Notes: a model not told the origin generated them from the letters alone. Positions 13,037-24,600 are shown, counted from the first letter of the stretch. The stretch is 64,000 nucleotides of DNA from Chlorops oryzae (GCA_020466095.1 CM035806.1:19673571-19737570); one strand, 5' to 3'. Translations and numbers: made by a program.

Positions 13037-13313
13037 TTTAAAGGCGTCGCCTAGTGTTTGAGAAAGAAATTGAGTGTGTTCGGCTTCGGTAAGTCGGCCT
13101 CCGTGGCTGTGGTAGTTGGTTAAGTTGCCAACTTACGCTCCGAGAGGCTCTGGGTTCAACTCCCAGCTGGGGCGTGGATGCTAGTTGTGTCGTTTTTTGT
13201 TTCTTTGTTTCTGTTTTTTGTTTTCCAAATTTTTCGTGGTATCACAACGGGTCCATGTGAGGCCTAAGTGTGTCTCCCTTCATGGTTGCAGTCACATCAA
13301 CCAACCAACCAAG
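13037..13313 (+). repeat. tRNA-derived SINE with 5' leader and CCAA tail
   Basis: From 13095 the sequence has a tRNA-like head (TCCGTGGCTGTGGTAGTTGG as A-box region, GGTTCAACTCC at 13153-13163 as B box), a T-rich body and a short CAACCAACCAACC tail (13298-13312). A 58-nt leader (13037-13094) precedes the tRNA part and is also present in the inverted copy at 18324-18596 but not at 37884. Confidence 0.85.
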
Positions 13314-13570
13314 CTATTCAAAAACAATTCAAATTTTCCGTAATCGTTTTGATTGCTTTTTCGGCTTATCGTTAGAAATCAGTTTTTTTCGAAATTTCCA
13401 TGGAAGCCATTTCAACGTAAAATTACATCGAAATTCTATGTATGTATCATCCTTGAGTGACTTCCTCAGTTCGAAGATTGTCACCCAATTCCCATAAATT
13501 TCTTCCAGATATTTTAACAAAATAAAATCACATCCTTTTCTGACACGATATGGACCAAACGAAAAAGAAA

Positions 13571-14191
13571 ACAAGTAAGGGTGCTATAGTCAGGCGAAAC
13601 TGAGAATGCAATACCTGACAGGGATAAACATTACCCTTAGTACTGGACCGCTCAATAAAATTTTTGAGTATGGTTATTACTATACATAGATGGAGTATAC
13701 ACGCCATAGACTTTCTTTTAAGTCCCATTTGAATTTCTGGTCTAGGAGGAAATTTTCGAAAAACGCCCTTTTGTCACGCCCACTTTTCCAATGTTTGGAA
13801 ATAACGTTTAAAGCCCCTAAAATATATTCAAATATCGAATTTCATCAAAATTTCTTTACAAAAATTTCCTGTATTAAAGAAGTTTTTGTGATTTTCATAA
13901 CAGACTCTAGTACTGAAGGTACCCCTAAAAACGGTCCGATAGGGTCTATTCTCGTTCTTTGTATTTTCCGTGTCCCCGCCAATACGTATGTATACCGAAA
14001 TTCGTCCAGATTTCTCAACTCCTTCGATAAGAAAACTGTGTACAGACAGACGGTCATGGCGAAATCGAATCGACGAAATCTCGACGATCATCAGATTTTG
14101 TATGGTCTATCTCGTCTGGTTCTGGGTGTAACACGCAACCGCACAAACGCAATATACCCTCGACACAGAGAGTATCGATGGTAAAAACACC
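13571..14191 (+). repeat. Dispersed fly repeat family, copy 1
   Basis: Starts CAAGTAAGGGTGCTATAGTC and ends CCCTCGACACAGAGAG followed by GTAAAAA. It contains the phrase CACGCCCACTTTTCCAA and a segment around GACTCTAGTACTGAAGGTAC. The same signposts recur at 24601-26166, 35370-35840 and (5' end only) 46735. No protein is encoded; the 164-codon frame here is not conserved in the other copies. Confidence 0.8.
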
Positions 14192-14942
14192 GAAGACAGT
14201 GAAGGAACAAAGTTTATACATAACCACGCGTATTTATGTGTAAAAAATCAAAAGAGATTTATTATAACTTCAAGATTGTGTTTATTTTAAAAGGCAGCTG
14301 AAATCTTTTGCGAGTGCGATTCAAAGTTGTACTTCCGAAATCGTTGCTAAGTAACTTAAGGATACATTTGTACTCCTTTTGCTTGGTTTCTTTTTGGCTT
14401 TTTATTTTTCATTTTTTTTTTTTTTTTTTTTTTTTGGCTGTGTTTCTGAGCAGTTGTGTTAAAGGAATGCTGCAGCTCAAGATAAGCGTCTAATGCTTAC
14501 AAACCGTAATAGAAGGCTACATGGGTATAGCACTTCAAAGGCAGCACACACCTTACAAATGGCTTCGGGTTAAGGATTCATATCGCCTGTCTAGGCCGAT
14601 GGCACATACACGCACACACGCACGCACGCGCGCGCGCACGCTGCTCGAATGGATATGTTTATGGTTGTTTTACAGAAATTTCAGATAATCATAATTCATT
14701 CCAGTAACCACCCTGCAGGAAATGACAGTAGTGAATCTATACCCTTTTTCTACTGTCCGCGTCAACAGTACTACTGACCAATTATGCCCTTCGCAATGCA
14801 AACCGCTATAGACAATTAACATTGCTTGTCATTGCAAAACCTACAATATTGGAGACAAACAATAGACATGCTATTGACGAGGGAACCATTATGAAGGCAT
14901 TTATTTTAGTACGTCAATAGCAAGGGCCATTCGTGTGCCTAT
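14192..14942. other. Gene-free stretch
   Basis: Holds a T-run at about 14411-14435 and an alternating CACACGCACGCGCGC purine/pyrimidine tract near 14606-14642 that could adopt Z-form. Nothing else was recognised. Confidence 0.45.
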
Positions 14943-15010
14943 GGTGGCTCAATGCGTTGAGTGCTTTCCTTGAGCTCTGAAGATCGCGGGTTCAAATTTC
15001 GCGCGAGCAC
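14943..15010 (+). repeat. tRNA-like sequence (SINE head or pseudo-tRNA)
   Basis: TGGCTCAATGCGTTGAGTGC resembles an A-box region, and GGTTCAAATTTC at 14989-15000 a B box, about 40 nt apart. The acceptor arms do not pair well, so a functional tRNA is unlikely. Confidence 0.5.
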
Positions 15011-15120
15011 TGGATTTTTTTTTATTTACTTTTTTGAAGTAAATAATAGTTTAAAAACCAAAAAGCTTTCAGAAAAAATATTTATCCAAGCCATGATTTT
15101 TTGAAAGACTTTTATGCATA

Positions 15121-15371
15121 TATCGCACCCTTGCTAATAAATCGGCACAATTCAAAATTTCGCATTTCTCGAAAATCATGCAATCTCTCTTGAAACTAAG
15201 GAGAAATAAAGTTTTTTCTAAACTTATATTACTCTCAATCGACTGCTGCATCAGTCAATATAAGCCTCGATTCTCAAGGTCTTGGGTTTCATACAGAAAA
15301 ATTCAATCGAACATATAAAAATTTATTTAAAAAATTTTGAATTGTGCCGATTTATTAGCAAGGGTGCGATA
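15121..15371. mobile_element. 251-bp MITE with long inverted ends
   Basis: Ends TATCGCACCCTTGCTAATAA and, inverted, TTATTAGCAAGGGTGCGATA, with pairing extending over about 40 bp. It resembles the element at 20403-20652 (TATCGCACACCC... end). No coding capacity. Confidence 0.75.
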
Positions 15372-15536
15372 TGATAGTTTGCTTATTCATCCCTGAGCGC
15401 AGGAATTGTTTTATGTTAAATTATTTTTAAATTAGTTTTCATAACAGAAATGCATTGACCTTAAAGCCGGAAGAATAGATTAAATTATTTTTATACATCA
15501 AATATTACCCACTTTTTCGCATTTCCATCCGCCTTC

Positions 15537-15600
15537 GCTGTGGTTTGAACCAAGAACCTTCAGACTGCTGGGCGAGAACGCATGCTCTATGCTATTGAGG
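15537..15600 (-). repeat. tRNA-like sequence, minus strand
   Basis: On the minus strand GGTTCAAACCA (15541-15551) is a B-box-like motif preceded at tRNA-like spacing by a TAGCATAGAGCATGCG A-box-like region. Probably a SINE head or degenerate tRNA. Confidence 0.45.
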
Positions 15601-16741
15601 GCTCTGAGATGTGTTCAGCAAATATGTTAAATGAATGAAATCTAGATGTAGAAACCTCGTTGATTATTTCTGTCGCATTCACTGCAGCAAAAACTCACAA
15701 AAATTAAATATATAGACTTCTTGTTGACATGGTCGACAGCGATGAACTATACCTATTGACTCATTGTAGACATTGGGTCATGTGCCGACAGGCTTCCTGC
15801 AGGGCATGCACTCACATATTGTACGTTCATACATGCACATGTATGTGTGTATGTGCGTGTGCGTATGCGCAAGGCCATGTTCCGATAAAGGCAAAAACAC
15901 TGATTGCTTCGAAATAAATACAAAATTTTGTTATTACTCGATTGCCATAAACAAGTGTGTAGGCACTTTGGCATATTGAATTCATGGCGCGAAGTTCGAA
16001 GTTTGCCACATATTGCAGCCGCACGAAGTTTTCCCCATCGTACCTATGTATGTACATAAGATAGAAGCGCCATATAAAAAGTAATCCAAAGAAAATGTTT
16101 TCCAAATAATTATTCAAAATTTTGAATTGAAACTAAAAGAAAAAAAGTTTAGAATACTCCACGCGGAGCACGCGAAGATGAAATTTTAACCACGAAAATG
16201 AAAGTACCTATGTATGCACATTGGTTCAATGTCGCTCTAAATCAGGGTCGAAAATATATATTTTTAATTGTGATAATGGATGTTGGCATATTTTTTTTTT
16301 TTTTTTTTTTGAAGTTGATATTCTTGCAGAAGGTCGGTGTGTGGTTTTGCCATGAAAATGTCAGTGAATCCTTTTTTTTGTCACTTGGGGAAATTGGCGC
16401 ACCTGATTTTGCAACTGCTTTTAGATTTATTACGATAGTGTGATATCGTTCGTCTCGGCGCATCTTATCATCTCGGAATATTTCTTAAAGAAATGGAACT
16501 CTAGGTCTATTAATTTTTTCAATTAGAGCCTCTAATGCAACAGCGTTGCCCAACGGCCAGTATTTTGCGGGACGTCTCGCGTTTTGGCCACCAATTTGAA
16601 TGTCCCGCCAGGTCATAATAAATATAATAAAAAAATAAAAACAACTGGTTTCATTGTTTATACCTCAATATTGCGATTAATGAATTTTCCCTTCTTTTCT
16701 GCTCATTAATACAATCGCAAGAACTGAAAAATTGTTATGAT
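15601..16741. other. Gene-free stretch
   Basis: Contains short TG-rich tracts around 15843-15870 and a T-run at 16292-16311. Open frames of 60-96 codons overlap on both strands and show no family signature. Confidence 0.45.
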
Positions 16742-16848
16742 TGGATGCATTCAGCAGACTCAACTGCTCTACAACTGTGAAGAAAAATTCAACTCAGCGT
16801 GCTGCGAAAACAGTTGCACAACTGTTGAGTCTGTTGAATGCACCCATT
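16742..16848. mobile_element. 107-bp foldback element
   Basis: The two halves are inverted copies: GGATGCATTCAGCAGACTCA at the left, and TGAGTCTGTTGAATGCACCC at the right. It is the first of three foldback elements set almost end to end up to 17230. Confidence 0.7.
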
Positions 16849-16857
16849 ATAATTATT

Positions 16858-17105
16858 AGTGGTATTCAAGCAGCTGTGAAAATTGATGTGTGCAAAATTT
16901 TGCACCAGCAAATTTTGCCCTTTTGTATGAACGACCCTGCGAAGAACGAGTGCAAAACTTGTACGATAAGATGGCGCAAATTTTGCCCATCAAAATAGAT
17001 GCGCAATATTTTCCCGGCCGCAGAATTTTTTTTCCATACAAACAAAATTGCACAAACGCAAAAATTTCGAGGCTGCAAAAATTGCACACCTGCTTGAATC
17101 CCACT
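16858..17105. mobile_element. 248-bp MITE, AGTGGTATTCAAGCA family
   Basis: Inverted ends AGTGGTATTCAAGCA and TGCTTGAATCCCACT, flanked on both sides by ATTATT. The interior is made of GCAAAATTTTGC-like words. It is a longer relative of the adjacent element at 17112. Confidence 0.75.
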
Positions 17106-17111
17106 ATTATT

Positions 17112-17230
17112 AGTGGTATTCAAGCAACAGTGCAAACACAGTGTGCAATATTTGCACTTGCCAATTTGCGTACAAAAAAAGCAGTGCAAATATTGCACAC
17201 TGCGATTTGCACTGTTGCTTGAATCCCACT
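17112..17230. mobile_element. 119-bp MITE, AGTGGTATTCAAGCA family
   Basis: Almost a perfect foldback: AGTGGTATTCAAGCAACAGT pairs with the right end across a short loop. It is separated from the previous element only by ATTATT and followed by ATTATT again. A nearly identical copy lies at 43091-43209, so the family has been active. Confidence 0.85.
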
Positions 17231-18323
17231 ATTATTTTTTTTTTTTTTTTGCGCCAATGAGATCTCCCATTCTTGGACAGGGGTTTCAAAAACTTCAAGC
17301 AAAAAATATCATCATTTGATCTAAGCTCGAACAAAGAGGAAAATACAGTGAAATACCTCTGTAAAGAACTTCTCTATAACAAATTTATCTCTTAATCGAA
17401 TCTTCTTAAGTCTTTTTCGCTACATCTACAGTGCCTTTTTTCTCCTTATAACGAATTCTTTCCGTAACGAATTTTTTTTCGGAGCCTTTGAGATTCGTCG
17501 ATTCGATCAAGGTTTGTCTGCATTTGTTTCCTCGCGAAAATATACTTCAGTTTGTCGCGCATTTTTTGACAAAATTTTGAAAAAAAAATCACCTTTGTAA
17601 GAAGATTCATCTGGCAACGCTGCTCAATAGTGAAATCTACAGTATAAAAGACCTTTATTCCGTCGATGGATTAACGGCAATCCATGCAAGCCGATAACAG
17701 ATCGATTGGTGATCCTTATTAAGATGAATAGGAAAACTTTAAAAGGGATTCTTGCCGAACGGGAGTGCCCAATTGTTCCATACTTTGTTCACTTTCATCG
17801 ATTCAAACAAGTTCGGCAAACTAATCGTTTTTTATTGCTTCCTCGACTTTCTGCTGTTGGAACTTTTGTTTAATAAACCAAAAAATTATGCCAATCACGT
17901 CAAGTAATTTTGGCGGCTTTTCATTTCTGGATTTTAATGGTCACACTTTGGGGAAAGTTGGCAATTCCTTTGTCCATTACTTAGTTGGGGCAAGAAAAAC
18001 TTTTTAAATACTTTAAAGTCAAGAACGAAATTTTCCGTACACTGTCACATGGTGTCTTTTAAATGACTTTCCCGAATTCGAGTATGGAAATAACACAGTT
18101 GACTGTTTGGGGAATTCTCCTTTAAATTAAAGAATAACTTTGGGCTTTAGTGGTGACAGAGGAGAGAAAAGTTTTTAGAGAAATTTTTTTAGGGGAACAA
18201 TTCTTTGCTTTAAGAAGTTCTAAGAAGTTAAATTTAGCCCTTTAGTGCATAAGAAACATAGAATTTACTCTATTTACAACCTTGCTATAACAAATTGTAA
18301 AATTTATGTGGAGACGAAATCGA
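17231..18323. other. Gene-free stretch with a pogo-like fragment
   Basis: Around 17347-17480 the words TACAGTGAAATACCTCTG and CTTATAACGAATTC resemble ends of pogo-type elements, with no partner found. The remainder has no recognised content. Confidence 0.35.
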
Positions 18324-18596
18324 TTGGTTGGTTTGTGTGACTGCCACCATGAAGGGAGACACACTTAGGCCTCACATGGACCCGTTGTGATACCACGAAA
18401 AATGGGGAAGCAAAGAAGAATAGAAACAGAAAAAATGACACAGCTAGCATCCACGCCCGAGCTGGGAGTTGAACCCAGAGCCTCTCGCATCGTAAGTTGG
18501 CAACTAAACCAACTACCACAGCCATGGAGGCCGACTTACCGAAGCCGAACACACTCAATTTCTTTCTCAAACATTAGGCGACGCCTTTAAGAAATC
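18324..18596 (-). repeat. tRNA-derived SINE, minus strand, with leader
   Basis: Inverted copy of 13037-13313: tail GGTTGGTTT on the plus strand at the left, B-box complement within GAGTTGAACCCAGAG, tRNA-like head up to 18541, then the same 55-60-nt leader (18542-18596). The open frames across it on both strands are shadows. Confidence 0.85.
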
Positions 18597-18924
18597 AAAA
18601 ATTTTCGATTTGTTTTGTCTCTAATGCCAATCTTCTTGAACAGGCACTACAAAATTTTGATTCCTTGGATATTCATCCAAATAAGGTTTCGTTGTATACA
18701 CAATCCAGCCACGTCCTCTGTTTCTTCAAAAACCTGAACACTGCATCATTGCGTATATTAAAATGCCATCATTAACCCTTTGAGTCGTTTGTTTTTTTAT
18801 GGGGTTTTCAATTACTCTTGTTATGTCCAAGTTAACGAATTGATTGGAAGAATCGGCACAATTGAGAGCATGGAAATGCAATCTCTTCTTTTTTGAATTT
18901 CCCTAATTGGGAAACGAGTACTCT

Positions 18925-19322
18925 CTAGGGATGGGCGATATTCGCAAAATCATTGTCTTCGAAAATATATCGACTGAAAGCATTATCGATATTTATTTAT
19001 TAATTATTATTTGGGCTTTTTGGTCCCTCATTTTTCACTTATAGTGATATTTATTTATCGGTAAAAGATATCGATGTATCGAAACATCGACGTTTTTTAT
19101 TCTGCATTCTTTTGTTTAACCAAATACCTTTTTATGCATTGCAAAAAGCGTCTTCACTTTCCCCCAAAACACACGGGCGATCATCCAAAAATATCGTTCT
19201 TCGATATTGGATTTAAATTATGGATTTTCGATAATTATGTTGAAATGAAAAATATCACTCATGAATTTCGCATCGATGTTAAAAAAATATCGATTTTTTT
19301 CTAAGTATTCAGCCCATCCCTA
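18925..19322. mobile_element. MITE-like element packed with TATCGATA-like words
   Basis: Left end TAGGGATGGGCGATATTCG is matched at the right by AGCCCATCCCTA. The roughly 400-bp interior repeats ATATCGAT or close variants about ten times on both strands. The end resembles hAT-type termini, but I found no convincing 8-bp target duplication. Confidence 0.55.
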
Positions 19323-20402
19323 TCCTGAGATTATCTGCACAGGCTGGCACAGGGTTTACCAGTCTAGAGCAACGCAAAGACGCGAGGGGTAGTTTGTCAA
19401 TTTTATCCCAGTCAAAATACCCATATCAAAAATTTGGCGATGTGAAAAATGTTGCTGCAAAAAAGGACAATAAAGTATTTTCCAATCTTTGGAACGGGTA
19501 ATCTATTGACTCGCGTGCATTCGATAAAAAGAAAGCGTAATACTTTAATTTCCTTCTATTTATCCCATCATAATTCCTAAGCAACAGTTTTCTTTATAAA
19601 TAAATTTTCTTTATTAATCCCCTCCCCGCCCCCACTGCCTTTTTCGTCTCGATTGGTTTCGAATTTTATAAGAATTTTCAAGCGAAATATTTATGGATGG
19701 AAAAATTAATTTTTGTTTTTATCTTTGATTGAACTGAAGTAATAAAAAGCAGAAAAATATCCCGAATAGCTAATAATTACAAACAATGAAATTTATGAAG
19801 AAATCCAAAAGATAATTGACTGCGAAGGCACACGCACATAAAGATGTTTCCATTGAAAATTTCGGCCATATGCTGCCAAAGTAATTTTTTCCATTCTTTC
19901 AATTTTATCTATAAATTTTCACCTGCCAGATGTTGGCGTTGCATAGAAAAAACACGTCGCTAGCATAAAATTTTAAATTAACTTCGAGGGTGATTGAGAA
20001 AAGCAGAAGAAAAAAAAAAAAAATAAAAAAAACAATAAAGGAAAAAATGTTGAAAAATGAAGGAAGGAAAAAAAAAATTGGAAAAATTCAATTCCGTCAC
20101 ACAAAATATTTCTGCTCATTAATTTCGATAAATTCGAATGTGAATTCATTAATTCAAATTGATTTAAATCAGCAGATTCAGTTTTAAAACGTGCGATTAA
20201 TTAATGCAATTTAGATTTTCATTTGGAAAAAAATGCCAATAAATTATTATCGAGTCACATTTTATAAATAAAGAAAATTAAAAAATAATAGAATTTCATT
20301 CATGACTGATTCGATGATATGTAATTGCAATAGAGAAAGTCACCATCCTCGTTTCCAGGTTAATCTCCCAAAGCAAAATTGATCAGCGCATGGGAAGAGT
20401 AT
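19323..20402. other. Gene-free AT-rich stretch
   Basis: Contains A-rich tracts near 20007-20075 that generate a spurious lysine-rich frame. No supported feature. Confidence 0.5.
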
Positions 20403-20652
20403 ATCGCACACCCTCTTCTAAGGTGACACAACTCAAAATTTCTCATTTTTCAGAAAACGCAAAAAACAAAATGCTTCGCAGTGTCAATCAAAGCAAGAAG
20501 AAAGGCATTGACGGGATATTTCGGCTTTTTATAATAACCAAAACGGATTAGAATTTTCCGTGCAGCTAGAGAGGTGAACGATGAACATGTTCCATATGTT
20601 AACTCGAAATTGACGATTTTTGAGTTGTGTCACCTTAGAAGAGGTTGTGCGA
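20403..20652. mobile_element. 250-bp MITE with about 40-bp inverted ends
   Basis: TCGCACACCCTCTTCTAAGG at the left is inverted at the right as CCTTAGAAGAGGTTGTGCGA, and pairing continues through TGACACAACTCAAAA. Similar architecture and outer bases to 15121-15371, probably the same superfamily. Confidence 0.75.
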
Positions 20653-21317
20653 ATGTATAGGTACTCTTGTTTTCCACCTATCGTATGAATTCGTACCCCT
20701 TAAAACCTCCAAACTGGTTTGAACTGAAAACGTTAAAGGCAAAAGTACAATAGTCCGAGAGTCGTGCGTGTAACCCTCTCTGTCTCGCTCTCCCTCTATC
20801 ACTGTATATCTCTCTCTTTCGCCCACTCTGTCTTGCAAGCACGCATTACTCTTGGATTGCTGTACCTTGACTCTAAGCCCTCAATTCCCAGTGTCACCTG
20901 CAGGTGATCGAGGCCTAAGGCGTTGTATGTAAACGCATACATTTCACCTCTTTTTTGGAATTCTTTTTTCCATAAGACCAAAAAAGTTCAATCGTTTTAA
21001 TATTTTTATGTTTTTTTATTGAGAATTTGAATTTCCCTATCGGAATTTAGGTAATCAGATTGAAAAAAAAATATGTTATACAATTAGTTGAAAATCAATT
21101 AATTGAGATTACATTCATGAACTTTAATACAACAAGCGGAAATTATCTCCTGCATGACAAAGTCACCAATGATGTCATCGATGACATATAGGTGACATTG
21201 TCATGCATGACATCTTGGAGGACATGCCATCGTGGACGGATGCTGTTCATTTGCTTGACTCTCATTGGCTACTGAAATTTAAATAAGGTTTTAGCGTCAG
21301 TTCAGCGTTAGCATGAA
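20653..21317. other. Gene-free stretch
   Basis: A short CT-rich tract (about 20774-20822) and a TGACATCATGACA-rich patch (21160-21230) are visible. GCGGAAA near 21135 and its inverse TTTCCGC near 21670 could be the ends of a degraded element enclosing the tRNA-like sequence, but this is weak. Confidence 0.35.
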
Positions 21318-21383
21318 GTGGCGTAGATGATGAGTGCTCGACTCAGAATCCGAAGATCGCGGGTTCGATCCCTGGCAGAGGCG
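21318..21383 (+). repeat. tRNA-like sequence
   Basis: GTGGCGTAGATGATGAGTGC gives an A-box-like region and GGTTCGATCCC (21362-21372) a canonical B box. The arms do not make an obvious full cloverleaf, so a SINE head or pseudo-tRNA is most likely. Confidence 0.55.
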
Positions 21384-21684
21384 AACAAAAATTGTTAAAA
21401 ATAGATTGTTAAAAATTTTCGAAACATTCAAAGAGAGGGCAAAGAAGAGAGTTATCAAATTGACATTTAAAGAGAAAAGAGCAATGTGCTGCTCTCAAAT
21501 GCTTTTTTCGCCATCGCATCCTCTAGCATGACCAGTGACATTTTCTAATCTTCCGGTGATAATGTCACCTTAAGTCCCTGTCAGCTCCTTGTAATTATCA
21601 TACAAAATGTCACCGGAATAGATTGATAAGACCTGATGTCACTAAAATTATCGGGGATTCCGGGACATTTTCCGCTGGGAATAT

Positions 21685-22949
21685 TTAGGTGTATAAAAAA
21701 ACCCATAAATTTCATCTGCGTCAATTACTGCATTCATCGTTGATAAGTGATCGTTATCGCTAGGGGCATTCAATGGAGAGGTTCCTATAAAAGCTTTTTT
21801 GACTCTTTTGGATTGATTGATTCAGTTTTGTTTGAGAGCTTGTTCAAAGTGGACATCAGCAAAGAGAAAATTCGCTACATTTTACAGTTTTTCTTCGATA
21901 AGGGAAAAACGCAAGCCAGGCGACTGAAAATGTGAATAGCGTTTATGGACCTGATACTGTAACAGCCAATCATGCGCAATTTTGGTTTCGTCGATTCCGT
22001 TCCGGTAACTTCGATGTCAAGGATGCACCACGCACTGGAAGGCCAATTGTCGAAAATTTCGATAAAATCATGAAATTATCGAGTCCGACCGTCATGTTAG
22101 CACTGTTTCGATTGCAAAAGAGCTAAAGATTGCACAAAAAACCGTTTGGAACCATTTGAATAAGGCTGGATACACAAAGAAGCTCGATGTATGGGTGCCA
22201 CACGAGTTAACGCAAAAAAACCTCATAGACCGAATTTCCATCTGCGAATCGCTGCTGAACCGCAACAAAATCGACCCATTTCTGAAGCGGTTGGTGACTG
22301 TGATGAAAAGTGGGTCACTTACGACAACGTCAAGCGAAAACGGTCGTGGTCGAAACACGGTGAACCGGCGGAAACGGTGGCCAAGCCAGGATTGACGGCC
22401 AGGAAGGTTTTGCTGTGTGTTTGGTGGGATTGGCAGGGAATTATCTACTATGAGCTGCTCCCATACGGCAAAATTCTTAACTCGGATCTCTACTGTCAAC
22501 AATTGGACCGTCTGAAGGAAGCAATCGCCCATAAGCGGCCAGCTTTGGCCAATAGGAGAGGAATTGTGTTCCATCAGGACAACGCCAGGCCACACACATC
22601 GATAGTGACTCGCCAGAAGCTCCGGGAGTTTGGTTGGGAGGTTCTTCTGCATCCACCTTATAGTCCGGACCTGGCACCAAGTGATTATCATCTGTTCCTG
22701 TCCATGGCGAACAATTTTGTTGGTGAAACATTCGCTTCAAGAGAGGCTTCTGAAATTCGACTGTCTCAAATTTTTTGCTAATAGGAACGAGGGCTTCTAT
22801 GGAGAAGCATAATGAAATTACCTTTAAAATGGCAACAAGTTATCGAACAAAACGGCGCATATTTGACCTAAATCGGGTCATTCTAACTATCTTAAATAAA
22901 GCCCTCAATTTAGTGCAAAAATAATATGGATTTCTTTTTACTACACCTA
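21685..22949 (+). mobile_element. Mariner transposon, inactive, about 1.26 kb
   Basis: Bounded by TTAGGTGTATAAAAAAACCC and an inverted end reading TTAGGTGTAGTAAAAAGAAA on the minus strand, with TA-rich flanks. It carries a mariner transposase with a D,D34D triad, closest in my recollection to the mellifera subfamily, but disabled by several frameshifts. About 1.3 kb is the normal mariner length, so it is a full-length dead copy, not a deletion product. Confidence 0.93.
21847..22871 (+). pseudogene. Mariner transposase pseudogene (D,D34D)
   Basis: Transposase that would cut and paste its own element at TA sites. The frames in order are: start to about 21925 (KEKIRYILQFFFDKGK), 21926-22060 (NSVYGPDTVTANHAQFWFRR), 22061-22300 (KKLDVWVPHELT), and 22300-22760 with the catalytic core. 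The first catalytic Asp is in DEKWVTYDN, the second in HQDNARPH, the third in YSPDLAPSDYHLF, with 34 residues between the second and third. At least four single-base losses break the frame, the last near 22775, and the original stop is at 22869-22871. The apparent start codon context is degraded. The minus-strand 199-codon frame at 22092-22691 is a shadow. Confidence 0.92.
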
Positions 22950-22977
22950 ATATTAAATCTACATGTATTCGATCTCT

Positions 22978-23045
22978 CCGTGGCGTAGCGCTTAGCGATT
23001 CCGCTTAGCAATCCGAAGGCTGGAGTTCGAATCCTGTTGCAGGCA
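22978..23045 (+). repeat. tRNA-like sequence
   Basis: CCGTGGCGTAGCGCTTAGCG as A-box region and GAGTTCGAATCC (23023-23034) as B box, about 35 nt apart. Probably the head of another SINE family; the following sequence has no other signature. Confidence 0.55.
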
Positions 23046-23281
23046 GAAATAAGATGTAGAAAAATTGGGAGTGGAAAGAAGCAGGTAAATTTTATATATT
23101 ATCGAAACGTTTGATTATCTCATGGGGGAGAAAAGAAGTTGCTATCTATACAGTAAAGTTTCCATCCTTTCTTCAAAAACGTCATACAGAAGCTTTTTGA
23201 AAAAGTCCTATAAATTCCACTAGAAATTTTCGTTTTTTATTATTTTGAATAAAAAGTTTGCTTGAAAGCATATTCTTCTAA

Positions 23282-23417
23282 GGGCCGTTTTCTCATCCTA
23301 CTTTTAAGCTCTATCTGCCAGTTAAAATTCAATTTCTTTGACTTATTAATCAATTTTGTATGAAATTATCGTCGGGATAATTTAACTTACAGATAAAAAA
23401 AGATGAGAAAACGGCCC
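23282..23417. mobile_element. 136-bp MITE, GGGCCGTTTTCTCATC family
   Basis: Ends GGGCCGTTTTCTCATC and GATGAGAAAACGGCCC, flanked by TAA on both sides (23279-23281, 23418-23420). The 3-bp TAA target and GGGCC-type end fit PIF/Harbinger. A second copy is at 55809-55940. Confidence 0.85.
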
Positions 23418-23485
23418 TAAGTTTGTTAATTATTATTTAAATATACATATATTAGTATCTAGTTTTTACCAAAAAAAAAAAAAAA

Positions 23486-23545
23486 AGGCGCTCTTGCCTG
23501 TAGGGGATTTGAACGCACCAACATCGGATTGTTAGACAATCTCTC
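23486..23545 (-). repeat. tRNA-like sequence, minus strand
   Basis: On the minus strand GTTCAAATCCCC (23502-23513) is a good B box, preceded by CTAACAATCCGATGTTGG. An A-run at 23470-23486 sits at the other side. Likely SINE or pseudo-tRNA. Confidence 0.5.
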
Positions 23546-24600
23546 TTATTTTTGTTTTAAGAATTCCGTCTCAATTAACTTTTAAAAAAAAACAACTTTG
23601 AAATCACTCAAAGAAAAACTAAAATAATATCAATTTACAATAAACTGATTTTAAACTAATTTAAAAGATATGCAGATTCAGGCAATTGACTTTGCCGTTG
23701 AACATCGCCATGCTGAAAAAGGCAGTTTTCTCCATGGGAAAAATTCAGAGTTTTAAATTAATTGTCACTTTAAATCAATCAGTTGTTCCATTAAATTAAA
23801 ATTAGTTGAAAATCCTAGAGGGTGTATAAATCTTTGTTGTTTTTACAGTTTTAATATAATATATATATATTTTAATATCAAATAATACTAAAAGTAGGTC
23901 GTTGGACAACTCGGTATAGGCTCTTCAGTTTGTCTGAAATCGATGAATCTAATGGATTATTGTTAAGTATGCCTGTCGTTATCGTCCGTACCAGAATTAT
24001 TAGATTTAATTATAAAAAACTGGCGGATTGTGGGAAAAAAGTGTCGAATATTGTGATTTTTTTTTTGTAAAAAATCGTAAGAAAAATTATTAATAAACGT
24101 TGGGGAAAGAAATTAAACAATTCTGGTACCAGCGAGAGCTACCAATAAGTGGAAGAATATGTTAAAGTTCCAAAGCAATCGGTTTGATAATTTGGTCTGT
24201 AGGACGTTGCCCGTGCCAGAAAAATGTTTTCAAGGAAAACGCGTTTCAAGAGCAGAAAAAAGTCGCGTGGGGCGCCTCGGCGATTATGGGCTGTCTCCAT
24301 TTTAATACTTTGAATTTCGGTGTGAGTTTTTTTTTCTGCATATTCTCAATGAGGCCTTTTAAACTAGTCAATTAGTGATCGTCAATTCTCATTTTTCTTC
24401 ACTTTTAGAATTACATCTATGTTTCCACAAACGAAAGAGGACACAAAACGATCTATCGAGTACGCGAACCCGAAAAAAGCTACATTTTTCGTCAAATTCC
24501 CGCACTTTGCTCGCCCAAAAAATGAGAATTGACTGCAATAATTGACTAGTGTAAAAAGCCTCAGCGAGTTTTACTATCCAAACATGATTGAAAAAAAAAA
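23546..24600. other. Gene-free AT-rich stretch
   Basis: Short TA repeat near 23857-23870. No conserved coding or mobile signature was recognised. Confidence 0.45.

Noticed and set aside
13690..14184. 164-codon frame
   Set aside because: Inside a dispersed repeat and not preserved in its other copies.
22092..22691. 199-codon minus-strand frame
   Set aside because: Antisense shadow of the mariner transposase.
14943..23545. tRNA-like sequences as functional tRNA genes
   Set aside because: B boxes are good but acceptor and anticodon arms do not form clear cloverleaves; several lie in repeats.
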